A stretch of DNA of 64,000 nucleotides from positions 62,001-126,000 of the forward strand of contig NZ_JADCNH010000004.1 in the NCBI RefSeq assembly GCF_018904615.1. The letters run 5' to 3'. Below, one piece after another: positions 9,278 through 19,064 of the stretch. The DNA is from Verticiella alkaliphila. GTDB taxonomy: Bacteria; Pseudomonadota; Gammaproteobacteria; Burkholderiales; Burkholderiaceae_B. A program made the position numbers and the translations under genes. The notes below the pieces were generated by a model, which was given only the letters and a program-made list of their open reading frames with translations, made no database searches and was not told where the DNA came from. Every line of letters begins with the position of its first letter. The first letter of the stretch is position 1.

Positions 9278-10162
<885 letters not shown>

Positions 10163-10186
10163 GTTGGCGAAATCCTTGACTGTCGG

Positions 10187-11347
10187 TTATTTGGTAGCGG
10201 CGACGACCTTCGTCGCGGCTTCAGCCATCGTGTCGGCGCTGATGATGGGCAGGCCCGATTCGGCGAGCATCTTCTTGCCGAGGTCCTCGTTGGTACCCTT
10301 CATGCGCACGACGAGCGGCACGGACAGGTTGACGGCCTTGCACGCGGTGATCACGCCTTCGGCGATGACGTCGCAGCGCATGATGCCGCCGAAGATGTTG
10401 ACCAGGATCGCCTTGACGTCCGGGTTCTTCAGCATGATCTTGAAGGCTTCGGTGACCTTCTCGGCCGTGGCGCCACCGCCCACGTCCAGGAAGTTCGCCG
10501 GCTCGCCGCCGAAGAGCTTGATGGTGTCCATCGTGGCCATGGCCAGACCGGCGCCATTCACCAGGCAGCCGATGTTGCCATCGAGCTGGATGTAGGCGAG
10601 GTCGAACTTGCTGGCTTCGATTTCGGCCGGATCTTCTTCGTCCAGGTCGCGGTAGGCGACGATGTCCGGGTGACGGAACAGCGCGTTCGGATCGAAGTTG
10701 AACTTGGCGTCCAGGGCGACGACGTTGCCCTTGCTGTCACGGTTCAGCGGGTTGATCTCGACGAGCGAGGCATCCGTTTCCATGTAGCACTGATACAGCT
10801 TCTTGAAGATGTCCACGGCCTGGGCGGTGGAATCAGCCGGCATGCCGATGGCATCGCTGATCTTCTTGGCCTGCTCGTCGGTCAGGCCGGCGATCGGGTC
10901 GATGTACTCGGTGATGATCTTCTCGGGCGTCGAGTGAGCGACTTCCTCGATGTCCATGCCGCCTTCGCTCGAGGCGATGAAGGCCACCTTCTGGGTGCCA
11001 CGATCGGTCACGACCGACACGTAGTATTCCTTCTGGATGTCCGCGCCGTCTTCGATGTAGAGACGGTTGACCTTCTGGCCGTCGGCGCTGGTCTGGTGCG
11101 TGACGAGCTGCATGCCCAGGATCTGGCCAGCGATCGTACGGACCTCTTCGAGCGAGCGGGCGAGCTTGACGCCACCGCCCTTGCCACGGCCACCGGCGTG
11201 GATCTGGGCCTTGACGACCCAGACCGGGCCGCCCAGCGTCTCGGCAGCCTTGACGGCTTCGTCCACCGAGAACGCCGGAATGCCGCGCGGGACCGCGACG
11301 CCAAACTTCTTCAGGAGCTCCTTGCCCTGATATTCATGGATTTTCAT
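10187..11347 (-). CDS. sucC: Succinyl-CoA synthetase, beta subunit
   Basis: ATP-grasp subunit that binds the nucleotide and succinate; 386 residues, the standard length. It starts [17 protein letters not shown], has the nucleotide-loop [16 protein letters not shown] in the metal-binding region, and the glycine-rich succinate/phosphate loop [12 protein letters not shown] near the C-terminus. It lies 8 bases after the DUF2889 gene and 24 bases before sucD, consistent with one transcript DUF2889-sucC-sucD. Confidence 0.98.
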   Translation of the reverse strand: MKIHEYQGKELLKKFGVAVPRGIPAFSVDEAVKAAETLGGPVWVVKAQIHAGGRGKGGGVKLARSLEEVRTIAGQILGMQLVTHQTSADGQKVNRLYIEDGADIQKEYYVSVVTDRGTQKVAFIASSEGGMDIEEVAHSTPEKIITEYIDPIAGLTDEQAKKISDAIGMPADSTAQAVDIFKKLYQCYMETDASLVEINPLNRDSKGNVVALDAKFNFDPNALFRHPDIVAYRDLDEEDPAEIEASKFDLAYIQLDGNIGCLVNGAGLAMATMDTIKLFGGEPANFLDVGGGATAEKVTEAFKIMLKNPDVKAILVNIFGGIMRCDVIAEGVITACKAVNLSVPLVVRMKGTNEDLGKKMLAESGLPIISADTMAEAATKVVAATK

Positions 11348-11355
11348 GCGTAACC

Positions 11356-11991
11356 TTATGAGTCGCTTGAAGAGGAAGAAGGAGAAGACGCGCTGGTCAG
11401 CGCCGATGCCGGCTCGGCGTCGGAGCGCGCAGCGCCCTCGGCCGGCGCGGCGTACCAGCGCGGATAATCGCGTTTGACCACAGTGCCATCCACGCGCAAG
11501 GCGTGGCAGCCATCGAGCTGAAAGGGGCGCGTGGTCGACTCCGCATCAACCGGCAGATCGCGGTGCCGTCCACCCAGAGTCTGCACTGCCACGGTCGGGA
11601 GGACCGCGGCAAGCTCGCTCATGTGGATGCAGCCCGCCGTGCGGCCGAAGCGGGCCTTCACGCTGCCACGGAAACCGCGCAGCAGGTTCATTCCGACCAG
11701 GTCGCCATAGCCCGGCGCGATCGCCGAGCAATGCTCGTCGTAAGGCGCGGCACCGTAGGCAGCCATGGCATCGACGATGTCGAACCCGTCGTTGATAGTG
11801 ACGCGAACATGCATGTGATGCACCGCATCCCCCGCCCGCTTGATGCCCGTGCGCGTGGGAAAGTCATACGCCTTGAGGTCGATGAGCTCGGCCTCGAGGT
11901 CGTACAAGCCGTCTTCCCTGGCAAACGTCCGGACCTGAATGGACCGGGTGTGCAAGGGCTCGCGAGGCACGGTGGGAAAAGGCAATGACAT
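11356..11991 (-). CDS. DUF2889 family protein
   Basis: 211 residues, assigned from memory to the DUF2889 family found in proteobacteria; no experimentally known role that I can name. Visible features: the conserved block with [23 protein letters not shown] at the start (read as an N-terminal beta-rich region), [21 protein letters not shown] in the middle, and [11 protein letters not shown] near residue 120. The C-terminal 25 residues are low-complexity Ala/Ser ending in a run of serines. It stands 8 bases upstream of sucC, so it is probably cotranscribed with sucCD. Confidence 0.82.
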   Translation of the reverse strand: MSLPFPTVPREPLHTRSIQVRTFAREDGLYDLEAELIDLKAYDFPTRTGIKRAGDAVHHMHVRVTINDGFDIVDAMAAYGAAPYDEHCSAIAPGYGDLVGMNLLRGFRGSVKARFGRTAGCIHMSELAAVLPTVAVQTLGGRHRDLPVDAESTTRPFQLDGCHALRVDGTVVKRDYPRWYAAPAEGAARSDAEPASALTSASSPSSSSSDS

Positions 11992-12105
11992 GCGCAGAAA
12001 TGCTGCGGTCGGATAAACCTGTGGAGTATAGCGCAGGGGCGTGACGACAGCGCGCCTCTTTCGGGAACCTCGACGCCGGCCGCCGGTCTGACGCCCCCGC
12101 CACGA

Positions 12106-13017
12106 TCATCCCGCCAGCGCACGCTGCAACGCCTCACGCACGGCCTCGGGCTTCTCGTGCGCCACCCAGTGCCCTGCCCCCACGATGCGCTCGACGCACA
12201 GATCGCTGCACAGGTCGGACAACCCTTCCAGCAACGCGGGCGGCAGCGCCCGATCCTCCTCCGCCCAGACGACACGCACCGGCACGGCGGTGCGCCACTG
12301 CGCAGGGTCCAGGTCGGGAACGGTCGACGCCGCCCCCGGTTCGGGTGGATGCAGCGGCGAGGCCCGGTAGTAATTGACGGCGCCTGAAAGCGGATGCTCG
12401 CCAGCCGAGCCGGGGGTGCGCCACATGGCGTGATAACGCTCGCGCAGCGCCGGGGTGTACCAGTCACTCGACTGCCCGTAGGCAGTGAAGAACCCATCCA
12501 TGCGGGCATGCGCATCGGCCGCCAGGCGCGCTTCGGAGCCGGGCGCGCGCAACCAGTTCATGTACTGACTCGCCGTCTGCTGCTCGGGGTCGCACGCGAG
12601 CGCCTGGGCAAAGAGATAGGGGTGCGGCGAATTCAGGATGACAAGTTTGTCCACGACCTGCGGGGCCCGAATCGCCACGTTCCAGCACACCGCGCCACCC
12701 CAGTCGTGGGCGATGATCGTGGCCCGCTCGCGCCCCAGCGCACGGATCAGTCCGAGCACGTCGCCCACAAGCTCGCGCGGCGCGTAGCGCTCCACACCGG
12801 CGGGCTTGCTCGACCGGTTGTAGCCGCGCAGATCGGGCGCGACCACATACCAGTCGTCGGCGAAGGCGGGCATGAGATGCGCCCAGGCGAAGCCCGCTTC
12901 CGGAAAGCCATGCACGAAGAGCAGCAGCGGCGCCTGCGGATGGCCGCAGGCCAGATAGTGCAATTGGATGCCGGGTGCGACATCGGCGAAGTGGCCTTCC
13001 GTGACGGTGTGCTGCAT
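12106..13017 (-). CDS. Alpha/beta hydrolase, epoxide hydrolase / haloacetate dehalogenase type
   Basis: Soluble alpha/beta-hydrolase of 303 residues. HGFPE (36-40) is the oxyanion-hole motif. The nucleophile elbow is HDWGG with Asp105, an aspartate rather than serine, which points to C-O or C-halogen hydrolysis through an ester intermediate. The acid is probably the Asp in WAEEDRALP and the catalytic His lies in GAGHWVAHE near residue 282. A Tyr-rich cap region lies between. AGGAG stands 8 bases before the ATG. It is divergent from the small basic protein gene at 13092. Substrate not determinable. Confidence 0.87.
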   Translation of the reverse strand: MQHTVTEGHFADVAPGIQLHYLACGHPQAPLLLFVHGFPEAGFAWAHLMPAFADDWYVVAPDLRGYNRSSKPAGVERYAPRELVGDVLGLIRALGRERATIIAHDWGGAVCWNVAIRAPQVVDKLVILNSPHPYLFAQALACDPEQQTASQYMNWLRAPGSEARLAADAHARMDGFFTAYGQSSDWYTPALRERYHAMWRTPGSAGEHPLSGAVNYYRASPLHPPEPGAASTVPDLDPAQWRTAVPVRVVWAEEDRALPPALLEGLSDLCSDLCVERIVGAGHWVAHEKPEAVREALQRALAG

Positions 13018-13045
13018 GGAATCATCTCCTGTGTCGTTATCGTCA

Positions 13046-13068
13046 AAACCCGCTAGAATGGCGGGTTT
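13046..13068 (+). promoter_or_regulatory. Probable promoter -10 with dyad, upstream of small basic protein gene
   Basis: TAGAAT (13054-13059) resembles a -10 element and is flanked by an 8-bp dyad AAACCCGC/GCGGGTTT. I see no good -35 hexamer at 16-18 bases. The gene's Shine-Dalgarno and ATG follow within 40 bases. Confidence 0.45.
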
Positions 13069-13091
13069 GCAAGCCCACCTGGAGAATCAAC

Positions 13092-13220
13092 ATGGCCGAA
13101 CGCAAGCGCGTGCGTCGCAACACCCTGGAGCGTCGCTGCCTTGGCAAGACCTTCAAGCGTCTTTTCAAGGACTCGCCCAAGAGCGTCTTCAAGATGCTCG
13201 AGAAGATCAAGCGCGTCTGA
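13092..13220 (+). CDS. 42-residue highly basic protein, unrecognised
   Basis: Very short coding region reading MAERKRVRRNTLERRC..., then ...KMLEKIKRV. About one third of residues are Arg or Lys; one Cys; no hydrophobic segment. The composition suggests RNA or ribosome contact, but it does not match ribosomal proteins L34, L36 or S21 as I know them. Support for a real gene: GGAG 7 bases before the ATG, a -10-like element upstream, a free-standing position between divergent and downstream genes, and a strong intrinsic terminator at 13313. Function unknown. Confidence 0.7.
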   Translation: MAERKRVRRNTLERRCLGKTFKRLFKDSPKSVFKMLEKIKRV

Positions 13221-13312
13221 CGCGTTCGATCGTCGAGGGACGCCATCGTCGATCCCCGGAGGCCACGGCCTTCGATCCTCGAGGGCCATACCCTTCGATC
13301 TTAGCTGCACCG

Positions 13313-13344
13313 ACCCCGCCTGGCGCAAGCCACGCGGGGTTTTT
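13313..13344 (+). terminator. Intrinsic terminator of the small basic protein gene
   Basis: Outer stem ACCCCGC/GCGGGGT, inner TGGC/GCCA capped by a GCAA tetraloop, then TTTTT. It lies 93 bases after the stop codon. Confidence 0.88.
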
Positions 13345-13432
13345 GCTGTGCGCGTCGCCGCCCTATCTCTGCAAAATCTCCACACACTCTGGTTGCCATT
13401 GAGACATATTCGGACGCGTGATTTGCGGTTCA

Positions 13433-14623
13433 ATGCTGGGCATGCCCGTGTTGAACCGAGCCCCCCGTCACGTCCTGATCGTCGCCTTGCGTTACCTCGG
13501 TGACGTGTTGCTCACCACGCCGCTGGCCCGCGCCGTGCGCGAGCGCTACCCCGATTGCGCCGTCGACATGCTGGTGTTCCAAGGCACGCAGGGCATGCTC
13601 GAGAACAATCCGGACGTGCGGCACGTGCACACCATCGCCGAGCGTCCCGCCAAAGGCGAGCTCCCCGCCCTGCTCAATACACTGCGCCGCCAGTACGATC
13701 TCGCACTCATCCCCCAGCCCGGCGATCGGCCGCACCTCTTCGGCCTGGTCGCCGCCCGCGTTCGCGTGGGCCTGGTCCCCCCGAAGCTCGGCCATGCCTG
13801 GTGGAAACGGATGTCGCTGCGCCAGCCGCTGCCCACGCTCGCGCACACGCACCGCATCCATGAGAACGAGCGTGTGGCGGCGCTCGTGGACGCTCTGCCC
13901 GCGCGCACGGTGGTGCCGCCCACGGCCGGGCTCAGGCGAGAAGACTGGGCAGTACGCCTCGACCTGGCGTTCGACGTCGCACGCCCCTTCGCGGTGCTGC
14001 ACCCCTCACCGCGGTGGCGCTACAAGCAATGGCATGACGCCGGTTGGTGCGCCCTGACGGCGCGACTGCATGAAGCCGGTGTGCAGGTGCTCGTGAGCGG
14101 CGGGCCCGGCGAGGCTGAATCTCAATACCTGGATCGCATTCTGGCGCCGTTGCCCGCCGACGTCCGGGCGGCCCTCATCCGCATCCAGGGCAAGCTGAGT
14201 CTGGCCGAGATGGCGGACCTGCTGAAGCACGCGCACCTGTACGTGGGCCCCGACACCGCCACTACCCACCTGGCCGCGGCGTGCGGCACACCCACGCTGG
14301 CCTTGTTCGGCCCGACCGATCCCCGCCAGTGGGGGCCGAGCCCCGCCAGTGGACTCGATCAGGGCTGGGCGGCGATCGCCCCCACCCAGCGTCGCGGCAA
14401 CGTCATCATGCTGCAGCAGCCGTTGCGCGCCTGCGTGCCGTGCCAGCTCGAAGGCTGCGAGCGGCATCGCGGCAGCCACAGCGACTGCATGGATCAGATG
14501 CCGACGCAGCGCGTGGTGGACGAGGCCATGGGATTGCTCACGACGCGCGCTGGCCGTCATAAAGCAGCCACAGCAAATCACGACGCTGGGCCTCGCGAGG
14601 ACGTCCTGTCACATTGCGCCTGA
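13433..14623 (+). CDS. Glycosyltransferase family 9 (heptosyltransferase-like)
   Basis: GT-B fold glycosyltransferase of about 396 residues, of the family that adds heptose to the lipopolysaccharide core. N-terminal VLIVALRYLGDVLLTTPLAR is the acceptor-domain glycine loop with the catalytic Asp. The C-terminal nucleotide-sugar domain shows HPSPRWRYKQW, LVSGGPGE, and VGPDTATTHLAAACGTPTLALFGPTDP. Possible starts are GTG 13418, ATG 13433 and ATG 13442; none has a strong Shine-Dalgarno. It stands alone, convergent with fabI, so the acceptor cannot be inferred from neighbours. Confidence 0.9.
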   Translation: MLGMPVLNRAPRHVLIVALRYLGDVLLTTPLARAVRERYPDCAVDMLVFQGTQGMLENNPDVRHVHTIAERPAKGELPALLNTLRRQYDLALIPQPGDRPHLFGLVAARVRVGLVPPKLGHAWWKRMSLRQPLPTLAHTHRIHENERVAALVDALPARTVVPPTAGLRREDWAVRLDLAFDVARPFAVLHPSPRWRYKQWHDAGWCALTARLHEAGVQVLVSGGPGEAESQYLDRILAPLPADVRAALIRIQGKLSLAEMADLLKHAHLYVGPDTATTHLAAACGTPTLALFGPTDPRQWGPSPASGLDQGWAAIAPTQRRGNVIMLQQPLRACVPCQLEGCERHRGSHSDCMDQMPTQRVVDEAMGLLTTRAGRHKAATANHDAGPREDVLSHCA

Positions 14624-14663
14624 CAATGCGATCAACGCCGAGACCGACACCAGTCTCGCGTCG

Positions 14664-14694
14664 CAAAGAAAACAGGGAGCCTGGGCTCCCTGTT
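14664..14694 (-). terminator. Intrinsic terminator of fabI
   Basis: Perfect 10-bp stem AACAGGGAGC/GCTCCCTGTT with a 4-base loop; on the minus strand it is followed by TTCTTTG. On the plus strand there is no T-run, so it serves fabI only. Confidence 0.82.
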
Positions 14695-14730
14695 CATCAC
14701 AACGGCCGGGGCAGCGCCCCTGCGCGCCGC

Positions 14731-15516
14731 TTACTCATCCATGCCCGGCACGACCGTCGAGAAACCCGAGTCGACGTGCGTGATCTCGCCCGTGATGCCA
14801 CCGGCAAGGCTGGAGAGCAGAAACGCGGCGGCGTTGCCGACGTCATCGATGCTCACGTTGCGGCGCATCGGCGCGTGGGCTTCCACGTAACGCAGGATCT
14901 TGGAGAAATCCTTGATGCCGCTGGCCGCGAGCGTCTTGATGGGGCCGGCGGAGATGCCGTTGACCCGGATGCCCTTGGGGCCGAGATCGTTCGCGAGATA
15001 GCGCACGCTGGCTTCCAGCGCGGCCTTGGCCAGACCCATCGTGTTGTAGTTCGGCACGACGCGCTCGGCGCCGAGGTACGACAGCGTCAGCACGCTCGCG
15101 TCACGGCCCTGCATCATCGGCAGCGCGGCCTTGGCCAGTGCCGGAAAGCTGTAGGCCGAGATGTCGTGAGCGATGCGAAAGGCCTCACGCGAGAGTCCAT
15201 CGAGGAAGGTGCCGGCAATCGCCTCGCGCGGGGCGAAACTAATGGCGTGCACCAAGCCGTCCAGCCCATCCCAACGCTCGGCGAGCGACGTGAAGACGCC
15301 TTCGATCTGGTCGTCCTCGGCCACGTCGCAAGGCAGCACGATGTCGCTGCCGAATTCGGCGGCGTATTCGGCCACGCGCTCCTTGAAGCGCTCGCCCACG
15401 TAGGTGAAAGCGAGCTGCGCCCCCTGCGCATGGCAGGCGCGCGCAATGCCGTAGGCGATCGAGCGGTTGGACAGCACGCCCGTGACGAGGATGCGCTTAT
15501 CGGCGAGAAAACCCAT
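14731..15516 (-). CDS. fabI: Enoyl-[acyl-carrier-protein] reductase (NADH)
   Basis: Final reductase of each fatty-acid elongation cycle (trans-2-enoyl-ACP to acyl-ACP). 261 residues, usual length. Rossmann start [24 protein letters not shown] typical of FabI, and the active-site set Y-x(9)-Y-x(6)-K seen in [28 protein letters not shown] and [13 protein letters not shown] are further FabI blocks. It follows mltD by 45 bases on the same strand. Confidence 0.97.
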   Translation of the reverse strand: MGFLADKRILVTGVLSNRSIAYGIARACHAQGAQLAFTYVGERFKERVAEYAAEFGSDIVLPCDVAEDDQIEGVFTSLAERWDGLDGLVHAISFAPREAIAGTFLDGLSREAFRIAHDISAYSFPALAKAALPMMQGRDASVLTLSYLGAERVVPNYNTMGLAKAALEASVRYLANDLGPKGIRVNGISAGPIKTLAASGIKDFSKILRYVEAHAPMRRNVSIDDVGNAAAFLLSSLAGGITGEITHVDSGFSTVVPGMDE

Positions 15517-15561
15517 GGATGACTCCTGTAGATGGCTTCAGAGTGAAGGGAAAGACGACGT

Positions 15562-16821
15562 TCAACCGGCCGGCACGCGCAAGGTCTGGCCGACCTGCAG
15601 ACGCGAGTGATTCAGGCGGTTGAGCGACTGGAGATTCTGGACGGTGGTGCGGTACTGGGCCGCCAGCTTGTGCAGCGTATCGCCCGAGCGCACGCGGTGC
15701 GTGCGATGGCTAGCGCGGGCGCTGCGGGACGGCGCCTGAGCCCGCGCCGTGCGCGTGGGCGCACTGGCCGCCACGGGGGCCTGCGGGGTGACGAGTGGGC
15801 CTTGGTGGGCATCCAGATTGGCGAGGAAGGTGTCGACCTGGCCCACGGGCAGCAGGATCGGGCGCTGGGCCGCGGCCGAGATCACGCCGCGCTTGAAGGC
15901 CGGATTCAGCGCCGTGAATTCCTCCACCGACATGCCGGCCAGACGCGCCGCGAGCGGCACGTCGATGTCGTCCGTGCGCGCCACCGTGACGAAGTACGGC
16001 TGGTTCTCGACCACGGGCAGCCGCACGCCATAGCGCTCCGGATCGGCCACGATGTTCTTGATCGCCTGCAGCTTGGGGACGTAGTTGCGCGTCTCGTCCG
16101 GCATTTTGAGCGAGACGTAGTCCGTGCGCATGCCGTCGGCGTCATTCTTCTGCATGGCGCGCATCACGGCACCCTCGCCCCAGTTGTAGGAGGCGAGCGC
16201 CAGGTGCCAGTCGCCCTGGAAGTTGAAAAGGTATTCGAGGTAGTCGAGAGCGGCCTGCGTGGAGGCCACGAGATCCCGTCGCTCGTCCAGCCATTCGTCC
16301 TGGCGCAGCTTGAAGTGCCGGCCGGTACTGGGGATGAACTGCCAGAGCCCGGAGGCTTGCGAGCGCGACAGCGCGGTGGGATCCCACGCGCTCTCGACGA
16401 ACGGCAGCAACGCGAGCTCCGTGGGCAGGCCGCGGCGGTTGATCTCCTCGAGCACGTAATACAGATACGGCGACGAGCGTGTCATGATCCGTTGCACCGC
16501 CTCGGGGCGCGCCGCGTAGTAGTCCGTCCAGACGGCGACTTCCGGGGCGACGAGATCCGGCATGGCAAAGCCGCGCCGGATGCGCTTCCAGACGTCGGCC
16601 GCGGGTGCTGCCACGTCGATGGTGGGGATGGTCTTGGGTGCCGGATAGCGCAGCGACAGCGACTGGGCGGTGCTGACCGAGGCGGCGTTCAGGTCTGTGC
16701 CTTGCTGTGTGGCACAGCCCGCCAGGAAGGCGGCAAGCCCGGCGCAGGCCAGCGCGAGGCGGGTGGTGCGAAGCGCCCCAGCGCGGGCGGCTTGCGGGGG
16801 TTGAGCGGGGTCACGATTCAA
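15562..16821 (-). CDS. mltD: Membrane-bound lytic murein transglycosylase D with one LysM domain
   Basis: Outer-membrane lipoprotein that cleaves peptidoglycan glycan strands. 419 residues: signal and lipobox LAGC (lipidated Cys36), an SLT goose-lysozyme-like domain with catalytic Glu143 in PFVESAWDP, then SGLWQFIPSTGR and ALASYNWGEGAV, and one C-terminal LysM (HRVRSGDTLHKLAAQY). E. coli MltD has two LysM domains, so this is a shorter form. Its ATG overlaps the gloB stop by four bases (ATGA). Confidence 0.93.
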   Translation of the reverse strand: MNRDPAQPPQAARAGALRTTRLALACAGLAAFLAGCATQQGTDLNAASVSTAQSLSLRYPAPKTIPTIDVAAPAADVWKRIRRGFAMPDLVAPEVAVWTDYYAARPEAVQRIMTRSSPYLYYVLEEINRRGLPTELALLPFVESAWDPTALSRSQASGLWQFIPSTGRHFKLRQDEWLDERRDLVASTQAALDYLEYLFNFQGDWHLALASYNWGEGAVMRAMQKNDADGMRTDYVSLKMPDETRNYVPKLQAIKNIVADPERYGVRLPVVENQPYFVTVARTDDIDVPLAARLAGMSVEEFTALNPAFKRGVISAAAQRPILLPVGQVDTFLANLDAHQGPLVTPQAPVAASAPTRTARAQAPSRSARASHRTHRVRSGDTLHKLAAQYRTTVQNLQSLNRLNHSRLQVGQTLRVPAG

Positions 16822-17651
16822 CGGAACTCATCCTTCCAGGCGCGCAGGGCGCCGAAAACGTCGACCTCCCCTCGCAGCGGGCGGCCGGCTTGGTTGGACA
16901 CTGCCGCCTGGACGGCGGCCTGCGCGGTGCGCAGAAACGGATTGACCGCCAACTCGTGCGTGAGCGTCGTTGGCACGGTGGGCTCGCCTTCGGCGCGCAG
17001 CAGCGCCACCGTGTCGCGCCAGGTGGCCAGATCGGCGTTGGCAGGCTCCACGGCACAGGCGAACCGCACATTGGCGGCGGTGTATTCGTGCGCGCAATAT
17101 ACCCTCGTCTCGCCCGGCAGCGCCATCAGCTTGGCGAGCGAAGCGTACATCTGGGCGGGGGTGCCTTCGAACAGCCGGCCACATCCGCTGGCGAACAAGG
17201 TATCGCCGCAAAAGAGGACCGGCTCGGCAAGCGCGGCGCGCCCATGATAAGCGATATGGCCGGCGGTGTGGCCAGGCACGTCGAGAACGGCCAGGTCCAG
17301 ATCCAGCTCCCGGAACTGGACGCGGTCGCCTTCGCGCAGGGGAAAATCGCAATGGGGCAGCCGCTCGGTGGCGGGCCCATAGACGGGAACGGCCGCGTGC
17401 TCCAGGAGGCGCATCACGCCGCCGACGTGATCGCCGTGGTGATGGGTGAGTAGAATGGCGACCATTCTGAGACCGTGCATCTCTAGTGCCTCGAGGACCG
17501 GCGTGGCATCGCCCGGGTCGACCACGGCCACGTCGTCGCCACGGCGCACCACCCAGATATAGTTGTCATCGAACGCCCGCAGCCCGAATACGCCAGCCGG
17601 CGCCGCCCCTTCGGGCTGCAGAGCACCGCGGCTCAACGTCTTGCCTTGCAT
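16818..17651 (-). CDS. gloB: Hydroxyacylglutathione hydrolase (glyoxalase II)
   Basis: Hydrolyses S-lactoylglutathione to lactate and glutathione in methylglyoxal detoxification. 277 residues, metallo-beta-lactamase fold. Metal-binding motif THHHGDH at residues 69-75, then DVPGHTAGHIAY, FCGDTLFASGCGRLFEG and YCAHEYTAANVRFA. The start at 17651 gives about 20 residues before the conserved FDDNYIW; the frame is open further upstream, but that part overlaps the divergent methyltransferase gene. It is coupled to mltD by a 4-base overlap. Confidence 0.96.
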   Translation of the reverse strand: MQGKTLSRGALQPEGAAPAGVFGLRAFDDNYIWVVRRGDDVAVVDPGDATPVLEALEMHGLRMVAILLTHHHGDHVGGVMRLLEHAAVPVYGPATERLPHCDFPLREGDRVQFRELDLDLAVLDVPGHTAGHIAYHGRAALAEPVLFCGDTLFASGCGRLFEGTPAQMYASLAKLMALPGETRVYCAHEYTAANVRFACAVEPANADLATWRDTVALLRAEGEPTVPTTLTHELAVNPFLRTAQAAVQAAVSNQAGRPLRGEVDVFGALRAWKDEFR

Positions 17652-17654
17652 GTC

Positions 17655-18443
17655 ATGTCCTCCCATACGTCCCGCGAAGAAACCGCCGCCATTGTAAAAC
17701 TGACCGACTGGTTCACGACGCCGGCCGGTCAGTACGTCCAGGCCTGGGAACAGGCACGCGTGGACGCGGCCGTGGAGGACGCCTTCGGCTTTCACGCGGT
17801 GCAGGCCGGCTTGCCGGATTTCGACACGCTGCGGGCCAACCGCATGCCGTTCCATGCGTACGTGGGGCCGACCCAGCCGCGCGAGCCCTTCGCCGCCCAC
17901 TGGAGCGGACAGGCGCTCGCCACGCTCGAGGCCCTGCCCCTGGAGACCCAGTCGCTCGATCTGCTCACCCTGCCCCACGGGCTCGAGTACGCGCGCAATC
18001 CGCATGCGGTATTGCGCGAGGCCGAGCGTGTGCTGCGCCCGGAGGGCCGGCTCGTGATCACGGGGTTCAACCCGTGGAGCCTGTGGAGCCTGCGCCATCG
18101 CCTGGCCAGCAAGGACTGGCTGCCCGAGTGCGACCGCATGCTCTCCATCCCGCGGCTCAAGGATTGGCTGAAGCTGCTATCGTTCGAGCTCGACCGCGGC
18201 CACTTCGGCTGCTATGTCCCGCCCGTCGCCAGCGCCAAATGGTTGAGCCGCTACGCGTTCATGGAGAAGGCCGGAGACCGCTGGTGGCCCGTGTGCGGCG
18301 CCGTGTACGTGGTCTCCGCGGTCAAGCGGGTGCAAGGCATGCGTTTCATCGGTCCGTCCTGGAAGAAGCGCCGCCGGGCCCGTGCGACCGGTGCCGTCGC
18401 GGTCAACCAGCGGGTGCGCGACACGAGCGCGCCCCATTCCTAG
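17655..18443 (+). CDS. SAM-dependent methyltransferase (YafS-like)
   Basis: Class I methyltransferase-like protein, 262 residues. LDLLTLPHGLEYARNPHAVL and the following AERVLRPEGRLVITGFNP correspond to the SAM-fold motifs after the glycine loop; the usual glycine-rich motif I is weak. The position between gloB and rnhA matches yafS in E. coli, whose substrate I do not know. The ATG at 17655 is three bases from the divergent gloB ATG, so each promoter must lie within the other gene. Confidence 0.85.
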   Translation: MSSHTSREETAAIVKLTDWFTTPAGQYVQAWEQARVDAAVEDAFGFHAVQAGLPDFDTLRANRMPFHAYVGPTQPREPFAAHWSGQALATLEALPLETQSLDLLTLPHGLEYARNPHAVLREAERVLRPEGRLVITGFNPWSLWSLRHRLASKDWLPECDRMLSIPRLKDWLKLLSFELDRGHFGCYVPPVASAKWLSRYAFMEKAGDRWWPVCGAVYVVSAVKRVQGMRFIGPSWKKRRRARATGAVAVNQRVRDTSAPHS

Positions 18444-18458
18444 CCTGATTCTGAACGC

Positions 18459-18902
18459 ATGACCGACTTTGTTGAAATCTGGACCGATGGCGCCTGCAAG
18501 GGTAACCCCGGCCCTGGCGGCTGGGGCGCCCTGATGCGCGCCGGCGACCACGAGAAGACCCTGCATGGCGGCGAGCCGCACACCACCAACAACCGCATGG
18601 AGTTGCTGGCGGTGATCGAGGCCCTGCGCGCATTGAAGCGCACCTGCCGGGTCGTGCTGCACACCGATTCGCAATACGTGCAGAAAGGCATCACGGGCTG
18701 GATCATCAACTGGAAGCGGCGCGGCTGGATCACGGCCGACAAGAAGCCGGTGAAGAATGCTGACCTCTGGCAGCAGCTCGACGCCGAGTGCGCCCGCCAC
18801 GAGGTGGAATGGCGGTGGGTCCGCGGGCACGACGGCGACCCAGGCAATGAGCGTGCAGACCAGCTCGCCAACCAGGGCGTCGCCGAGCTGCGCCGCAGCT
18901 GA
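18459..18902 (+). CDS. rnhA: Ribonuclease HI
   Basis: Degrades the RNA strand of RNA-DNA hybrids. 147 residues. All four catalytic acids sit at the E. coli-like positions D10, E48, D70 and D134, and the loop His is H124 ([11 protein letters not shown]). The basic handle region [16 protein letters not shown] is present. It begins 15 bases after the methyltransferase gene on the same strand. Confidence 0.98.
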   Translation: MTDFVEIWTDGACKGNPGPGGWGALMRAGDHEKTLHGGEPHTTNNRMELLAVIEALRALKRTCRVVLHTDSQYVQKGITGWIINWKRRGWITADKKPVKNADLWQQLDAECARHEVEWRWVRGHDGDPGNERADQLANQGVAELRRS

Positions 18903-19064
18903 CGTCCACCGCGCGAACCTTCTGCCCTGGCGAGAGTCGTACCGTTGGATATGACGTCGGCGCCATGCCGGTGGTACATTCCGTAACGCCCCGGCGCTCT
19001 CTGGGCCCGGGTTTCGTTTTTCCGCACGCCGCTCGGCGCCGTTCCGTTCAGGGCAGTACTCTCC

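Noticed and set aside
16818-18098. GloB with a 149-residue N-terminal extension
   Set aside because: The frame is open to 18098, but the extension is antisense to the methyltransferase gene and has no similarity to glyoxalase II.
18902-19064. rnhA terminator at the CCCCGG...CCCGGG, TTTCGTTTTT stretch
   Set aside because: The arms pair poorly and the T-run is interrupted, so I did not list it.
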